Part shown: positions 43,775-51,394 of the stretch, piece by piece
Layout: the number at the start of each line of letters is the position of its first letter
How positions within the stretch are numbered: the first letter of the stretch is position 1
Origin: Antarctobacter heliothermus
GTDB taxonomy: Bacteria; Pseudomonadota; Alphaproteobacteria; Rhodobacterales; Rhodobacteraceae
Assembly: GCF_900188425.1 (NCBI RefSeq)
Contig: NZ_FZON01000036.1
Coordinates: 1-51,394 of the forward strand
Reading direction: 5' to 3'
Length of the DNA stretch: 51,394 nucleotides
Position numbers and translations under genes: made by a program
The notes under the pieces: model-generated
What the model was told of the DNA's origin: nothing
The model's database searches: none
The model's input: the letters and a program-made list of their open reading frames with translations, nothing else

Positions 43775-46700
43775 ATGGCAACATTGGTTCTCGGCGCTGT
43801 CGGCTCCGCGATTGGCGGCAGCATTGGCGGGTCCATCCTTGGCTTTTCGGCTGCGGCCATTGGCGGCTTCGTCGGCTCGACCATCGGCTCGGTTGTCGAC
43901 AATTGGATCGTGTCATCGCTGGCCCCGGCCCAGCGGATCGAAGGCGCGCGGTTGGACAGCTTGCGCATCACGTCCTCGACCGAAGGGGCGGTGATCCCGC
44001 GCCTGTTCGGCCGGATGCGGATTGGCGGCAATATCATCTGGGCCACTGACTTCCGGGAGGAGGTCAACACGACCCGTCAGGGCGGCGGCAAAGGGGGCGC
44101 GCCCAAGGTCACCACCACCGAATATCTCTATTATGCCTCCTTCGCCGTTGCGCTGTGTGAGGGCGAGATCACCGGGATCGGCCGGGTCTGGGCCGATGGC
44201 AAGCCGATGGACCTCTCCGGCGTCACCTGGCGGTGGTATCCGGGCGATGAGGCGCAGACCCCCGATCCATTCATTGCTGCCAAAATGTGTGCTGCCAACA
44301 CCCCGGCCTATCGCGGCACCGCCTATGTGGTCTTTGAAGAGCTGGACCTCAGCACCTTCGGCAATCGCCTGCCGCAGATCAGCTTTGAGGTGTTTCGCCC
44401 ACTGGCCGATCCGGATACGGCCGAAGGGCTGGTGAAAGCGGTAACGATGATCCCGGCCTCGGGCGAGTTCAGCTATGCGACGGCCCCGGTCAAGAAGACC
44501 AGCGGCGCAGGCAGTGCGATCGTGGCGGAGAACCTGAATGCGATCACTGATACCGCCGACATCGTGGTGGCGCTCGACCGGCTGCCGGCGATGGCCCCGG
44601 CGGTGGAATCGGTGTCGCTGGTGGTGGCATGGTTCGGCGATGATCTGCGTGCGGGGAACTGCAAACTGCGCCCCGGTGTGGAGGTGGCGGCCAAGACCAC
44701 GACGCCGTCGTCCTGGTCGGTGAACGGTGTCGGACGCGCAGATGCCTTTATGGTCAGCCAAGACGCTGAGGACCGTCCGGTCTATGGCGGTACGCCTGCC
44801 GATTTCGCAGTCGTCCAAGCCATCCAGGAGATGAAGGCGCGGGGCCTGCGCGTGACGCTCTATACGTTCATCTTGATGGATGTCCCGCCCGGCAACACGC
44901 TGCCAAACCCCTACAGTGACAACGCAGCCGATGCGGGACAGCCCGCGTTCCCTTGGCGGGGTCGGATCACCTGTTCCCCGGCGGCAGGGTATGCAGGATC
45001 GGTGGACAAAACCGCTGCGGCGGCCACGCAGGTCGCAGCGCTGTTTGGCGCGGCCACGCCCGCGAACTTCAATGTTTCGGGTGAGAGCATCAACTGGACT
45101 GGACCCTCCAGCGACTGGGGCCTGCGCCGGATGATCCTGCACTATGCGCATCTGTGCAAAGCCGCCGGGGGCGTCGATGCCTTCCTGATCGGGTCTGAGA
45201 TGCCCGGTCTGACCACCATCCGTTCGGGCGCGGCCACATATCCTGCGGTCACTGCTTTCAAAGCTCTCGCCGCCGATGTCCGTGCGATCCTCGGGGCGGG
45301 CACCAAGATCGGCTATGCGGCCGACTGGTCGGAATACTTCGGCCACCAGCCGGGCGATGGCAGTGGTGATGTGTATTTCCACCTCGACCCGCTCTGGTCA
45401 GACGCGAACATAGATTTCATCGGCATCGACACCTACATGCCGCTGTCGGATTGGCGCGATGGCTTTGAGCATGCTGATGGTGCATTGGCCCCGGCGATCT
45501 ACGACCGCGCCTATTTGCAATCCAACATTGCGGGCGGCGAGGGCTTTGACTGGTTCTACGCCAGCGCCGCAGACCGAACCGCGCAGGTCCGCACGCCGAT
45601 CACCGATGACACTTTTGGCGCGCCGTGGGTGTTTCGCTATAAGGCTCTGCGCGATTGGTGGGACCGGCCGCACTACGACCGGCCCGGCGGCGTCCTGGTG
45701 GGGCTGATCCCGGACGGGCACCGGCCAAACCTCTGGGCCAGCGGCGGCTTCGCCACGTTGACGCCCGAGCCACAGACATACCTTGGCGGGCTTTTCGGCG
45801 ACGCCGTTCGCGTCACTGACACGACGGGCCATTTTCTCTCCATGGCGCGATCGGCGGGCACCGCGCTCATTGCCGGAGAGACCTGTGACGTGAGCCTGCT
45901 CTATCAGGCGGGCAGCGCCACATCCCTGCGGCTCACCCTCGATATCCGCGACGCGGACGGCCTCTACTGGGCCTACGTCTTCGGCGCGCCGGGTGCATTG
46001 GCCGTGTTGCTCTCGGGCGGCCATGCGTTTGGCCCGATCGAGAATATCGATCACGGGGACGGCGTCTTTGAGGCGCGGTTCACCTTCACACCCGCCAAAA
46101 ATGATCCCGTCTCCAAATGGGGATTCGGACCGGGCAACAACATTCCGGGCCGGGACGTGGTCCTCATCGCGATCCGTTTGACCTCACGGATCCGCTCGGG
46201 CACGGCATGGGGGCCGCAGTCCAAGCCGATCTGGTTCACGGAACTCGGCTGCCCGGCCATCGACCGGGGCACGAACCAGCCGAACGTGTTTTTCGACCCG
46301 AAGTCGTCCGAGAGCGCCACGCCCTACTTTTCGCGAGGCTGGCGCGACGATGCCATCCAGCGGGCCTATCTGGAGGCGACGTATCTCTGGTGGGGTGAGG
46401 CCGCGAACAATCCGGTCTCGTCCGTCTATAGCGCCCCGATGGTGCATGTTCCCGAATGCGCGGCTTGGACATGGGACGCGCGGCCGCATCCGTTCTTTCC
46501 CGCGCTGACCGACGTCTGGACGGACGGCGCGCACTGGCGGCTCGGCCATTGGCTAACCGGGCGGCTGGGGGCCGTATCGCTGGCGGCATTGGTGCGCCAC
46601 CTCTGCCTGCGGGCGGGAATGCCGGAGGCGCAGATCGACGTCTCCGGCCTCTGGGGCGCGGTCGAGGGCTATGTGATCTCGGCTCTGGAGGCCCCGCGTG

Positions 46701-48241
46701 CGTCGATTTCCACCCTCGCGCGCCACTTCGGCTTTGATGCGGTCGAAAGCGAGGGCCGCATCCGCTTTCTGATGCGTGGCCGGATCGCCAGCGCGACGAT
46801 TGCACATGACGACCTGGTAGCTGCCCGCGCGGGCGACCTACTGGAGCTCACCCGCGCGCAGGAAACCGAACTGCCGCAGGCGCTCAAATGGCAGATCGCC
46901 CGCGCCGACGAGGACTATGACGCAGCGCAGGTCGAGGCGCGGCGGATCACCGTCGACACCACCCGCATCGCGTCCGAATCCTTCCCGCTGGCCGTGCCGC
47001 CAGAGGAGGCCGAACGCCGCTGCCGCCGCGCGCTGATGGAGGCTTGGGTGGGCCGCGAAAGTGCGGTGTTCCGCCTGCCGCCGTCCCGTCTGGCACTGGA
47101 CCCCTGCGACGTGATCCTGCTTGATCACGATGGCCGCCTGACGGAACTGCGCCTCGTGTCCATCGCCGACTCGGACCTGCGCAGCGTGGACGCCGTGCGT
47201 CAGGATCGCGCGGTCTATGACCTGCCGCCCGGCGAACCCCGCCCGGCCACGCTGTCGACGCCGACGGTCTTTGGCACGCCCGACATCATCCTGCTGGACC
47301 TGCCGCAGCTGCGCGAGGATCAGCCTGTACATCGCCCTCTGGTTGCGGCCCATGCCAAGCCATGGCCGGGAGAAATCGCGGTCTACCGCAGTGCTGCGAC
47401 CGATGGGTTTGAGGTGCTGACCACCTTTGGCTCGCGAGTGCGCATGGGGGTGCTGGTGGCCGACTTCTTTGCGGGGCCTGTGTCCCGCTTCGATCTCGGC
47501 AATGCGCTGGTCGTCGATCTCTATTCCGGCACGCTGGAAAGCGTCACGGATATCGCCCTGCTGGGTGGGGCGAACGCGCTGGCTGTCGAGAGCGCCCCCG
47601 GCACTTGGGAGATCGTGCAGGCGGGCGTGGCAGAACTGATCGCGCCCGGACAATACCGCCTGACCCGATTGCTGCGCGGCCAGCGTGGAACCGAAGAGGC
47701 GATGGTCAGCATGGTGCCGATTGGCGCGCGGGTGGTGGTGCTGGATGCGACTTTGGCATCGTTGCCGATTTCCGAAGCTGACCTTGGGCTGCCGTGGAAT
47801 TGGCGCATCGGCCCGGCCTCTCGCTCGGTCAGCGACGAGACCTATGTGGCGCAAGCCTTCACCCCCGAAGGCGCCGGGCTGCGGCCGTTCTCGGTGGCCC
47901 ATGTGGAACAGCCTTGGCGCAAGCCACGCTCAACCGGCGAATTGGCGCATCTGACGATCCGCTGGACGCGCCGATCCCGCGCTCTCTCCGCCGACAGCTG
48001 GGGCGCGATGGAGGTGTCCGTGGCTGAGGACAGTGAAGCCTACGAGGTCGAGATCCTCGATGGCGCTGCGATCAAGAGAGTGCTGAGCGCGACCACGACC
48101 AGTGCAGTTTATTCCGTCGCCCATCAGAGCGCTGATTGGGGCGCGCCGCTCGGCCCCGGCGACACGCTCGCCATCCGCATCTACCAGCTCTCCGCCCGGA
48201 TCGGGCGGGGGGCCGCCAAAACCGTCACACTGACATTCTGA
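43775..48241 (+). CDS. Baseplate hub / host-specificity megaprotein (GTA gp15-like) with inserted domain
   Basis: 1488 aa from ATG 43775. A glycine-rich hydrophobic N-terminus (LGAVGSAIGGSIGGSILGF) and phage-tail hub domain are followed by a GTA TIM-barrel glycoside-hydrolase-like domain (about 420-860, with DWSEYFGHQ, FHLDPLWSD, IDFIGIDTYMPL) and C-terminal Phage-tail_3 type domains. Between RPHYDRPGG and AWGPQSKPIWFTELGCPA, where GTA proteins run on almost directly, about 165 residues (640-808) are inserted. They are beta-rich and look like a carbohydrate-binding jelly-roll. It probably recognises the host surface. Confidence 0.9.
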   Translation: MATLVLGAVGSAIGGSIGGSILGFSAAAIGGFVGSTIGSVVDNWIVSSLAPAQRIEGARLDSLRITSSTEGAVIPRLFGRMRIGGNIIWATDFREEVNTTRQGGGKGGAPKVTTTEYLYYASFAVALCEGEITGIGRVWADGKPMDLSGVTWRWYPGDEAQTPDPFIAAKMCAANTPAYRGTAYVVFEELDLSTFGNRLPQISFEVFRPLADPDTAEGLVKAVTMIPASGEFSYATAPVKKTSGAGSAIVAENLNAITDTADIVVALDRLPAMAPAVESVSLVVAWFGDDLRAGNCKLRPGVEVAAKTTTPSSWSVNGVGRADAFMVSQDAEDRPVYGGTPADFAVVQAIQEMKARGLRVTLYTFILMDVPPGNTLPNPYSDNAADAGQPAFPWRGRITCSPAAGYAGSVDKTAAAATQVAALFGAATPANFNVSGESINWTGPSSDWGLRRMILHYAHLCKAAGGVDAFLIGSEMPGLTTIRSGAATYPAVTAFKALAADVRAILGAGTKIGYAADWSEYFGHQPGDGSGDVYFHLDPLWSDANIDFIGIDTYMPLSDWRDGFEHADGALAPAIYDRAYLQSNIAGGEGFDWFYASAADRTAQVRTPITDDTFGAPWVFRYKALRDWWDRPHYDRPGGVLVGLIPDGHRPNLWASGGFATLTPEPQTYLGGLFGDAVRVTDTTGHFLSMARSAGTALIAGETCDVSLLYQAGSATSLRLTLDIRDADGLYWAYVFGAPGALAVLLSGGHAFGPIENIDHGDGVFEARFTFTPAKNDPVSKWGFGPGNNIPGRDVVLIAIRLTSRIRSGTAWGPQSKPIWFTELGCPAIDRGTNQPNVFFDPKSSESATPYFSRGWRDDAIQRAYLEATYLWWGEAANNPVSSVYSAPMVHVPECAAWTWDARPHPFFPALTDVWTDGAHWRLGHWLTGRLGAVSLAALVRHLCLRAGMPEAQIDVSGLWGAVEGYVISALEAPRASISTLARHFGFDAVESEGRIRFLMRGRIASATIAHDDLVAARAGDLLELTRAQETELPQALKWQIARADEDYDAAQVEARRITVDTTRIASESFPLAVPPEEAERRCRRALMEAWVGRESAVFRLPPSRLALDPCDVILLDHDGRLTELRLVSIADSDLRSVDAVRQDRAVYDLPPGEPRPATLSTPTVFGTPDIILLDLPQLREDQPVHRPLVAAHAKPWPGEIAVYRSAATDGFEVLTTFGSRVRMGVLVADFFAGPVSRFDLGNALVVDLYSGTLESVTDIALLGGANALAVESAPGTWEIVQAGVAELIAPGQYRLTRLLRGQRGTEEAMVSMVPIGARVVVLDATLASLPISEADLGLPWNWRIGPASRSVSDETYVAQAFTPEGAGLRPFSVAHVEQPWRKPRSTGELAHLTIRWTRRSRALSADSWGAMEVSVAEDSEAYEVEILDGAAIKRVLSATTTSAVYSVAHQSADWGAPLGPGDTLAIRIYQLSARIGRGAAKTVTLTF

Positions 48242-48251
48242 AGGCAACACC

Positions 48252-49004
48252 ATGTCCGACACCACGACCAACCTGCTGCTCCCTTACATCCTCGCAGCGC
48301 AGGCCCAGAAGCATGTCACCCACAACGAGGCCCTGCGCATCCTTGACGGGCTTGTCCAGCTTTCTGTCCTCGACCGCGATCTGACCGCGCCGCCCGGTTC
48401 TCCAAATGATGGCGACCGCTACATCGTCGGCTCGGGCGCAACAGGCGACTGGGCGGGATGGGACGAAGATGTGGCACTGTTCACGGATGGGACCTGGCTG
48501 CGCCTGCCGCCGCGCGCAGGCTGGCTCGTCTGGGTGCAGGATGAAGCCCGGGCTCTTGTCTGGATCAGCGCCGTCTGGACGCCGCTGGACGTGGCCATGG
48601 GGCTGCTGTCACAGGCCGCCAGCGTGGATGTCGCCCGGGGCGCATTGGGCAGCACCACCGGAATAGCCGTGCTGGAGCAGACCCTCGCAGGCCTCACTGG
48701 CCTCGCCGGGCCCACGGTGACCTCTGACATCGAGATCCCTGACCGGGCCATTGTGCTCGGTGTCTCGACGCGGACCGCGACCACAATCACGGGTGCCACC
48801 TCATATGATTGCGGGATTGCGGGCGAGACCAGCAAGTTTGGCGGCGCGCTCGGCATCGCTGCGGGAAGCACCAACATCGGCGTGATCGGCCCGCAGGCAT
48901 TTTATGCCGACACGCCCATCCAGCTCACCGCCCGGGGGGGCAGTTTTACAGGCGGCGCGGTGCGCATTGCCATCCATTATCTGACATTGGGAGCGCCCAC
49001 ATGA
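48252..49004 (+). CDS. DUF2793 tail protein
   Basis: 250 aa. The DUF2793 N-terminus reads TNLLLPYILAAQAQKHVTHNEALRILDGL and continues with PGSPNDGDRYIVGSGATGDW and FTDGTWLRLPPRAGW. The C-terminal ~100 residues are beta-rich with YDCGIAGETSKFGGALGIAAGS, the usual end of these proteins. It is normally the last structural gene of GTA-like tails and is a candidate tail fibre or spike. Confidence 0.9.
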   Translation: MSDTTTNLLLPYILAAQAQKHVTHNEALRILDGLVQLSVLDRDLTAPPGSPNDGDRYIVGSGATGDWAGWDEDVALFTDGTWLRLPPRAGWLVWVQDEARALVWISAVWTPLDVAMGLLSQAASVDVARGALGSTTGIAVLEQTLAGLTGLAGPTVTSDIEIPDRAIVLGVSTRTATTITGATSYDCGIAGETSKFGGALGIAAGSTNIGVIGPQAFYADTPIQLTARGGSFTGGAVRIAIHYLTLGAPT

Positions 49005-49312
49005 ACGATCACGCCTCCAGCCTGCTGGCCGAGATCGGTCAGGCGTTGCGCGATCACGGACTGACGGCCGCCATCACCGCCCTGATCGGCGGGACCATTG
49101 CCCTGCTTGCCGCCGTCACGCGCCGCGCCTTCACCAATGACGCGATGCTGGCACGGCTCGACCGAGAGCTGCTGGCCGAGCGCGACCGCGTCGATCGCCA
49201 GCGCGCCGAGGACCGAAAGGGCGACGCAGACCGGCTGGAGCGCATCGAGGCCGACATCCGCGCCATGCGGGATCTGATGTTCGAGGCGTACCAGCGCGGG
49301 CACACCGACTGA
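49001..49312 (+). CDS. Small membrane protein, possible holin or lysis accessory
   Basis: 103 aa, ATGA overlap with the previous gene. One membrane segment (about 23-42, TAAITALIGGTIALLAAVTR) is followed by a charged coiled coil (LDRELLAERDRVDRQRAEDRKGDADRLERI). Position before the endolysin suggests a holin or lysis accessory, but a single span plus long coiled coil would also fit other roles. Confidence 0.6.
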   Translation: MNDHASSLLAEIGQALRDHGLTAAITALIGGTIALLAAVTRRAFTNDAMLARLDRELLAERDRVDRQRAEDRKGDADRLERIEADIRAMRDLMFEAYQRGHTD

Positions 49313-49370
49313 CCAAGACCCAATCACGACCCTGCCGACCCACCCAACCCGCCACCAACCCGCCCCCGAC

Positions 49371-49461
49371 AGGCAATGCCTGCCGGATTCTAAAGTCTGC
49401 GTGGCCTTGCCACCCGGCGGGCAATGCCCGCCAGACTCTAAAGTCTGCGTGGCTTTGCCAC
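49371..49461. repeat. Two tandem hairpin-rich units before the endolysin
   Basis: Units of about 45 nt (49371-49413 and 49416-49461). Each holds GGCAATGCC-type, GACTCTAAAGTC-type and GTGGCNTTGCCAC inverted repeats, with compensating differences that keep the stems (AGGCAATGCCT versus GGCGGGCAATGCCCGCC). They are followed by CGCGGGGGCGGGTTTTG. May attenuate or protect the lysis transcript. Confidence 0.6.
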
Positions 49462-49495
49462 GCGGGGGCGGGTTTTGCATTTCTGGAGACCCACC

Positions 49496-50170
49496 ATGCC
49501 AACCACAACCTACGCCCATTTCCGCGACGTGCCTGACTCCACCTGGCGCTGGCCCAGCTTTTCCCCGGCCGAGATCGCCTGCCGCGGCACCGGCGCGATC
49601 AGGATCAACACCGAGGCCATGGACAAGCTGCAATCCCTGCGCAACCACCTCGGCAAGCCGCTGATCGTGCGCTCCGGCTATCGCAGCCCCAGCCACAACC
49701 GCGCCGTCGGTGGGGCACCGGCCTCCAAGCACATGCTGGGCACGGCATTCGACATCGCCATGTCGAACCACGACCCCGCAGCTTTCATGGTGGCCGCCCG
49801 CGCCGTCGGCTTCCTCGGCTTTGGCACCTATCCCCGCTCGGGCTTCATGCACATCGACCTCGGCCCCGCGCGCAGCTGGGGCGAGCCGTTTCCCGCACGT
49901 CCCACGCCCTTCGCGCTAGAAACCCCACCCGCCCGCGAAGTGCTGGCCGACAGCCGCACCCTGAAGGGCAGCGGGGCCGCAGGCATCGCCACAGTCGGTG
50001 CCGCCGGTATCGAGGTCGCGCAGGACGTCCTCGCCGAAACCCAATCCGCCATCCTGCCGCTGCTGCCCTACCTCGACACCCTGCGTTGGGTCTTCATCGC
50101 CCTGGCGCTGACCGGCATAGCCGTCGCCATCCACGCCCGGATCGACGACTGGAAGCGGGGCCAGCGATGA
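49496..50170 (+). CDS. Endolysin, M15 peptidase with C-terminal membrane segment
   Basis: 224 aa from ATG 49496, with GGAG upstream. The M15 (D-Ala-D-Ala carboxypeptidase-type) zinc site: H79 and D86 in SKHMLGTAFD and H119-x-D121 in MHID; substrate motif SGYRSPSHNRAVGG. A linker with Ala/Gly is followed by one membrane segment near residues 195-216 (LRWVFIALALTGIAVAI) and a basic tail. A C-terminal anchor on an endolysin would tether it to the inner membrane. Confidence 0.88.
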   Translation: MPTTTYAHFRDVPDSTWRWPSFSPAEIACRGTGAIRINTEAMDKLQSLRNHLGKPLIVRSGYRSPSHNRAVGGAPASKHMLGTAFDIAMSNHDPAAFMVAARAVGFLGFGTYPRSGFMHIDLGPARSWGEPFPARPTPFALETPPAREVLADSRTLKGSGAAGIATVGAAGIEVAQDVLAETQSAILPLLPYLDTLRWVFIALALTGIAVAIHARIDDWKRGQR

Positions 50171-50421
50171 TGGGCTGGATCACCGCGAACCTCACCAGCG
50201 GCCTGGCGCGCAAAGCGCGGCACCTCCTGCTGGCCGCCCTCACCATCGCTCTGTTCCTTTTGAACCTCCGCCGCACGGGCGAACGCGCCGGGCGGCTGGC
50301 AGAGCGCCTTTCAACATCGGAGAGAGCCCATGAAATCCAACGCCAGATGCTGGACGCCGCCAGCCGCCGCCCCGCTGATCGGGATTCTCTGGCTCAGCGC
50401 CTGCGCGACAGGCGGTTCTGA
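50167..50421 (+). CDS. Inner-membrane spanin-like protein (Rz analogue)
   Basis: 84 aa, ATGA overlap with the endolysin. One membrane segment (ARHLLLAALTIALFLLNL) followed by an amphipathic charged helix (GRLAERLSTSERAHEIQRQML), the layout of an i-spanin. The partner outer lipoprotein starts inside this gene in another frame at 50330, as Rz1 does inside Rz. Confidence 0.7.
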   Translation: MMGWITANLTSGLARKARHLLLAALTIALFLLNLRRTGERAGRLAERLSTSERAHEIQRQMLDAASRRPADRDSLAQRLRDRRF

Positions 50422-50530
50422 TCGAACGGGACAGGTCTGCCCGCCGGTGGTCGACTACAGCGCGGCCGAACTGGCCCGCGCGACCTCAGAGGTGGAGGCG
50501 CAGCCAGACGGCGCAATGATCGTCCGGATG
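50330..50530 (+). pseudogene. Outer-membrane spanin lipoprotein (Rz1 analogue), 3' end cut
   Basis: Starts at ATG 50330 in another frame inside the i-spanin gene. A lipoprotein signal with lipobox LSAC (LIGILWLSACATGG) is followed by Pro/Val and helical mature sequence (CPPVVDYSAAELARATSEVE). After MIVRML the frame passes into IS5-type transposase sequence, so the natural end is missing. The fused ORF runs to 50992. Confidence 0.65.
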
Positions 50531-50909
50531 CTCCTGGAAGCCGCGTTCGCCACCGTGCTGGAGCGCGCCGAGCGCATCCTTGAGCAACAGAAAGACGACA
50601 AGGTGAAACTCTATGCGTTCCACGCGCCGGAGGTGGAATGCATCGGCAAGGGCAAGGCCCGCACCCGCTACGAGTTCGGCTGCAAGACATCCATCGCCAC
50701 GACCAATGAGCGCTGCAAAGGTGGCCAGTTCGTCCTCGGAGCCATTGCGCTGCCTGGCAATCCCTATGACGGTCACAGCCTCGCCGGACAGATCGACCAG
50801 GTGGTCCGCCTGACCGGAACATCCGTCGCACGCGCCTATGTCGATCGCGGCTACTGCGGCCACAAGATCGACCGTGACGGCCTCGATATCACCATCTCTC
50901 ACACACGAG
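50531..50909 (+). pseudogene. IS5-family transposase internal fragment
   Basis: Reads ERILEQQKDDKVKLYAFHAP, EVECIGKGKARTRYEFGCKT, KGGQFVLGAIALPGNPYDGH, then RAYVDRGYCGHKIDRDGL, all typical of the middle of an IS5-family DDE transposase (second Asp in YVDRGYCGH). Both ends are missing. The fragment is fused in frame to the spanin remnant on the left and abuts an IS1111-type piece at about 50909. Confidence 0.75.
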
Positions 50910-51042
50910 GGATCTTGGAGAAGAAAGGCAACAACTGCACCCGTCTCAAAGGTCGGTTGAAGGCGACGTCTTCGTCTTCTGTAATGCCGTGAACTTGAAA
51001 AACGTTCTTGGCCAGGTCCAGGCCGATTGTGGTAACTTGCAT
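50899..51042 (-). pseudogene. IS110/IS1111-type transposase, N-terminal fragment
   Basis: 47 codons from ATG 51042-51040: MQVTTIGLDLAKNVFQVHGI, then TEDEDVAFNRPLRRVQLLPF. This is the typical start of IS1111-group transposases with the first Asp of the DEDD site (GLDLAKN). It breaks off at about 50908 where the IS5-type fragment begins. Different from the intact IS110 at 36750. Confidence 0.75.
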
Positions 51043-51073
51043 TGTATGCGTCCGGCCACGCAGCGCTTGACGC

Positions 51074-51394
51074 CTATTTCGGCGTCCAGTTCCATGGCGC
51101 GAGTTCGCCGATGCGGTTGATCTTGTGATCGGCGATCCGTTCGAGAACCCAGGTGAGCCAGGCTTCGGGATTAACGCTGTTCATGCGGGCGGTTTCGATG
51201 AGTGTGTAGGCGACAGCCGCGGCCTTGCCGCCACCTTCCGAACCCATGAACAGGTAGTTTTTCCTGCCGAGAGTCAGGGGCCTGATTGACCGCTCGCAGA
51301 TGTTGTTGTCCAGTTCCAGAAGCCCGTTATCGAGGTATGGACGCGCCTTGGGCATGCGGCCGAGCGCGTAGCGGATCGCCTCGGCCAGCTTGGT
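51074..51394 (-). CDS. IS66-family transposase (TnpC), C-terminal part, continues outside window
   Basis: The frame is open to the window edge, 107 codons seen. [13 protein letters not shown], then [40 protein letters not shown] and a C-terminus with [17 protein letters not shown] are typical of the end of IS66 TnpC, including the last catalytic acidic residue ([10 protein letters not shown]). Transcription is leftward and the rest lies to the right of the window. Confidence 0.88.
   Translation of the reverse strand, partial: TKLAEAIRYALGRMPKARPYLDNGLLELDNNICERSIRPLTLGRKNYLFMGSEGGGKAAAVAYTLIETARMNSVNPEAWLTWVLERIADHKINRIGELAPWNWTPK

Noticed and set aside
43913-45382. 489-codon open frame on the minus strand
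   Set aside because: Antisense shadow of the hub protein gene; composition is unlike a protein and no ribosome site is present.
1-51394. CRISPR array
   Set aside because: No regularly spaced direct repeats with unique spacers were seen; the tandem units at 49371-49461 are only two adjacent copies with hairpins.

Overview
GC-rich alphaproteobacterial DNA, most probably from the order Rhodobacterales (Rhodobacter/Paracoccus-like). The pointers are the tail-tip genes that resemble the Rhodobacter gene transfer agent, the many small unknown genes of a type common in prophages of that order, and the IS families present. All assignments come from reading translations and motifs; no database search was possible.

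Layout. (1) 1-1008: the end of an IS5-family element that has cut a gene, then a tRNA-Met 3' half with its terminator, which looks like an attachment-site scar. (2) 1453-4296: a possible cargo operon with a redoxin/2-oxoglutarate oxygenase fusion, an ECF sigma factor, a membrane anti-sigma factor and a small membrane protein. (3) 4388-10141: the prophage early region with a tyrosine integrase, an excisionase-like protein, a VRR-NUC nuclease and a replication-type HTH protein that looks frameshifted. (4) 10234-17904: a complete type I restriction-modification locus (hsdM, hsdS, a Fic protein, hsdR) plus a small secreted protein. (5) 18411-23634: two tandem ParB-domain DNA methyltransferases, a Nudix hydrolase, and a leftward set of seven small unknown genes. 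(6) 23774-31818: a lambda-type packaging and head module (terminase, gpW, portal, S49 protease/scaffold, gpD, gpE, FII-like, DUF6441). (7) 31819-36080: foreign cargo placed between two tail genes. It contains an IS3 element, a large leftward gene of unknown function, and directly upstream of that gene a tRNA-shaped element with perfect stems but abnormal D- and T-loops. (8) 36081-50530: the tail module. The tail-tube gene is split by an IS110 element. The tail chaperone has a -1 frameshift site (A AAA AAC) like lambda G/GT. After the tape measure come GTA-like tip proteins, then the lysis genes. (9) 50531-51394: an IS graveyard of IS5-, IS110/IS1111- and IS66-type pieces that cuts the outer spanin gene.

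The prophage packages and assembles like lambda but ends in a GTA-like tail tip. It is probably defective now, because the tail tube and outer spanin genes are broken. The restriction-modification locus, the methyltransferases and the tRNA-plus-large-protein cargo suggest that it carries defence functions. The most unusual feature is the tRNA-like element 12 nt upstream of the large unknown gene (33527-35800).
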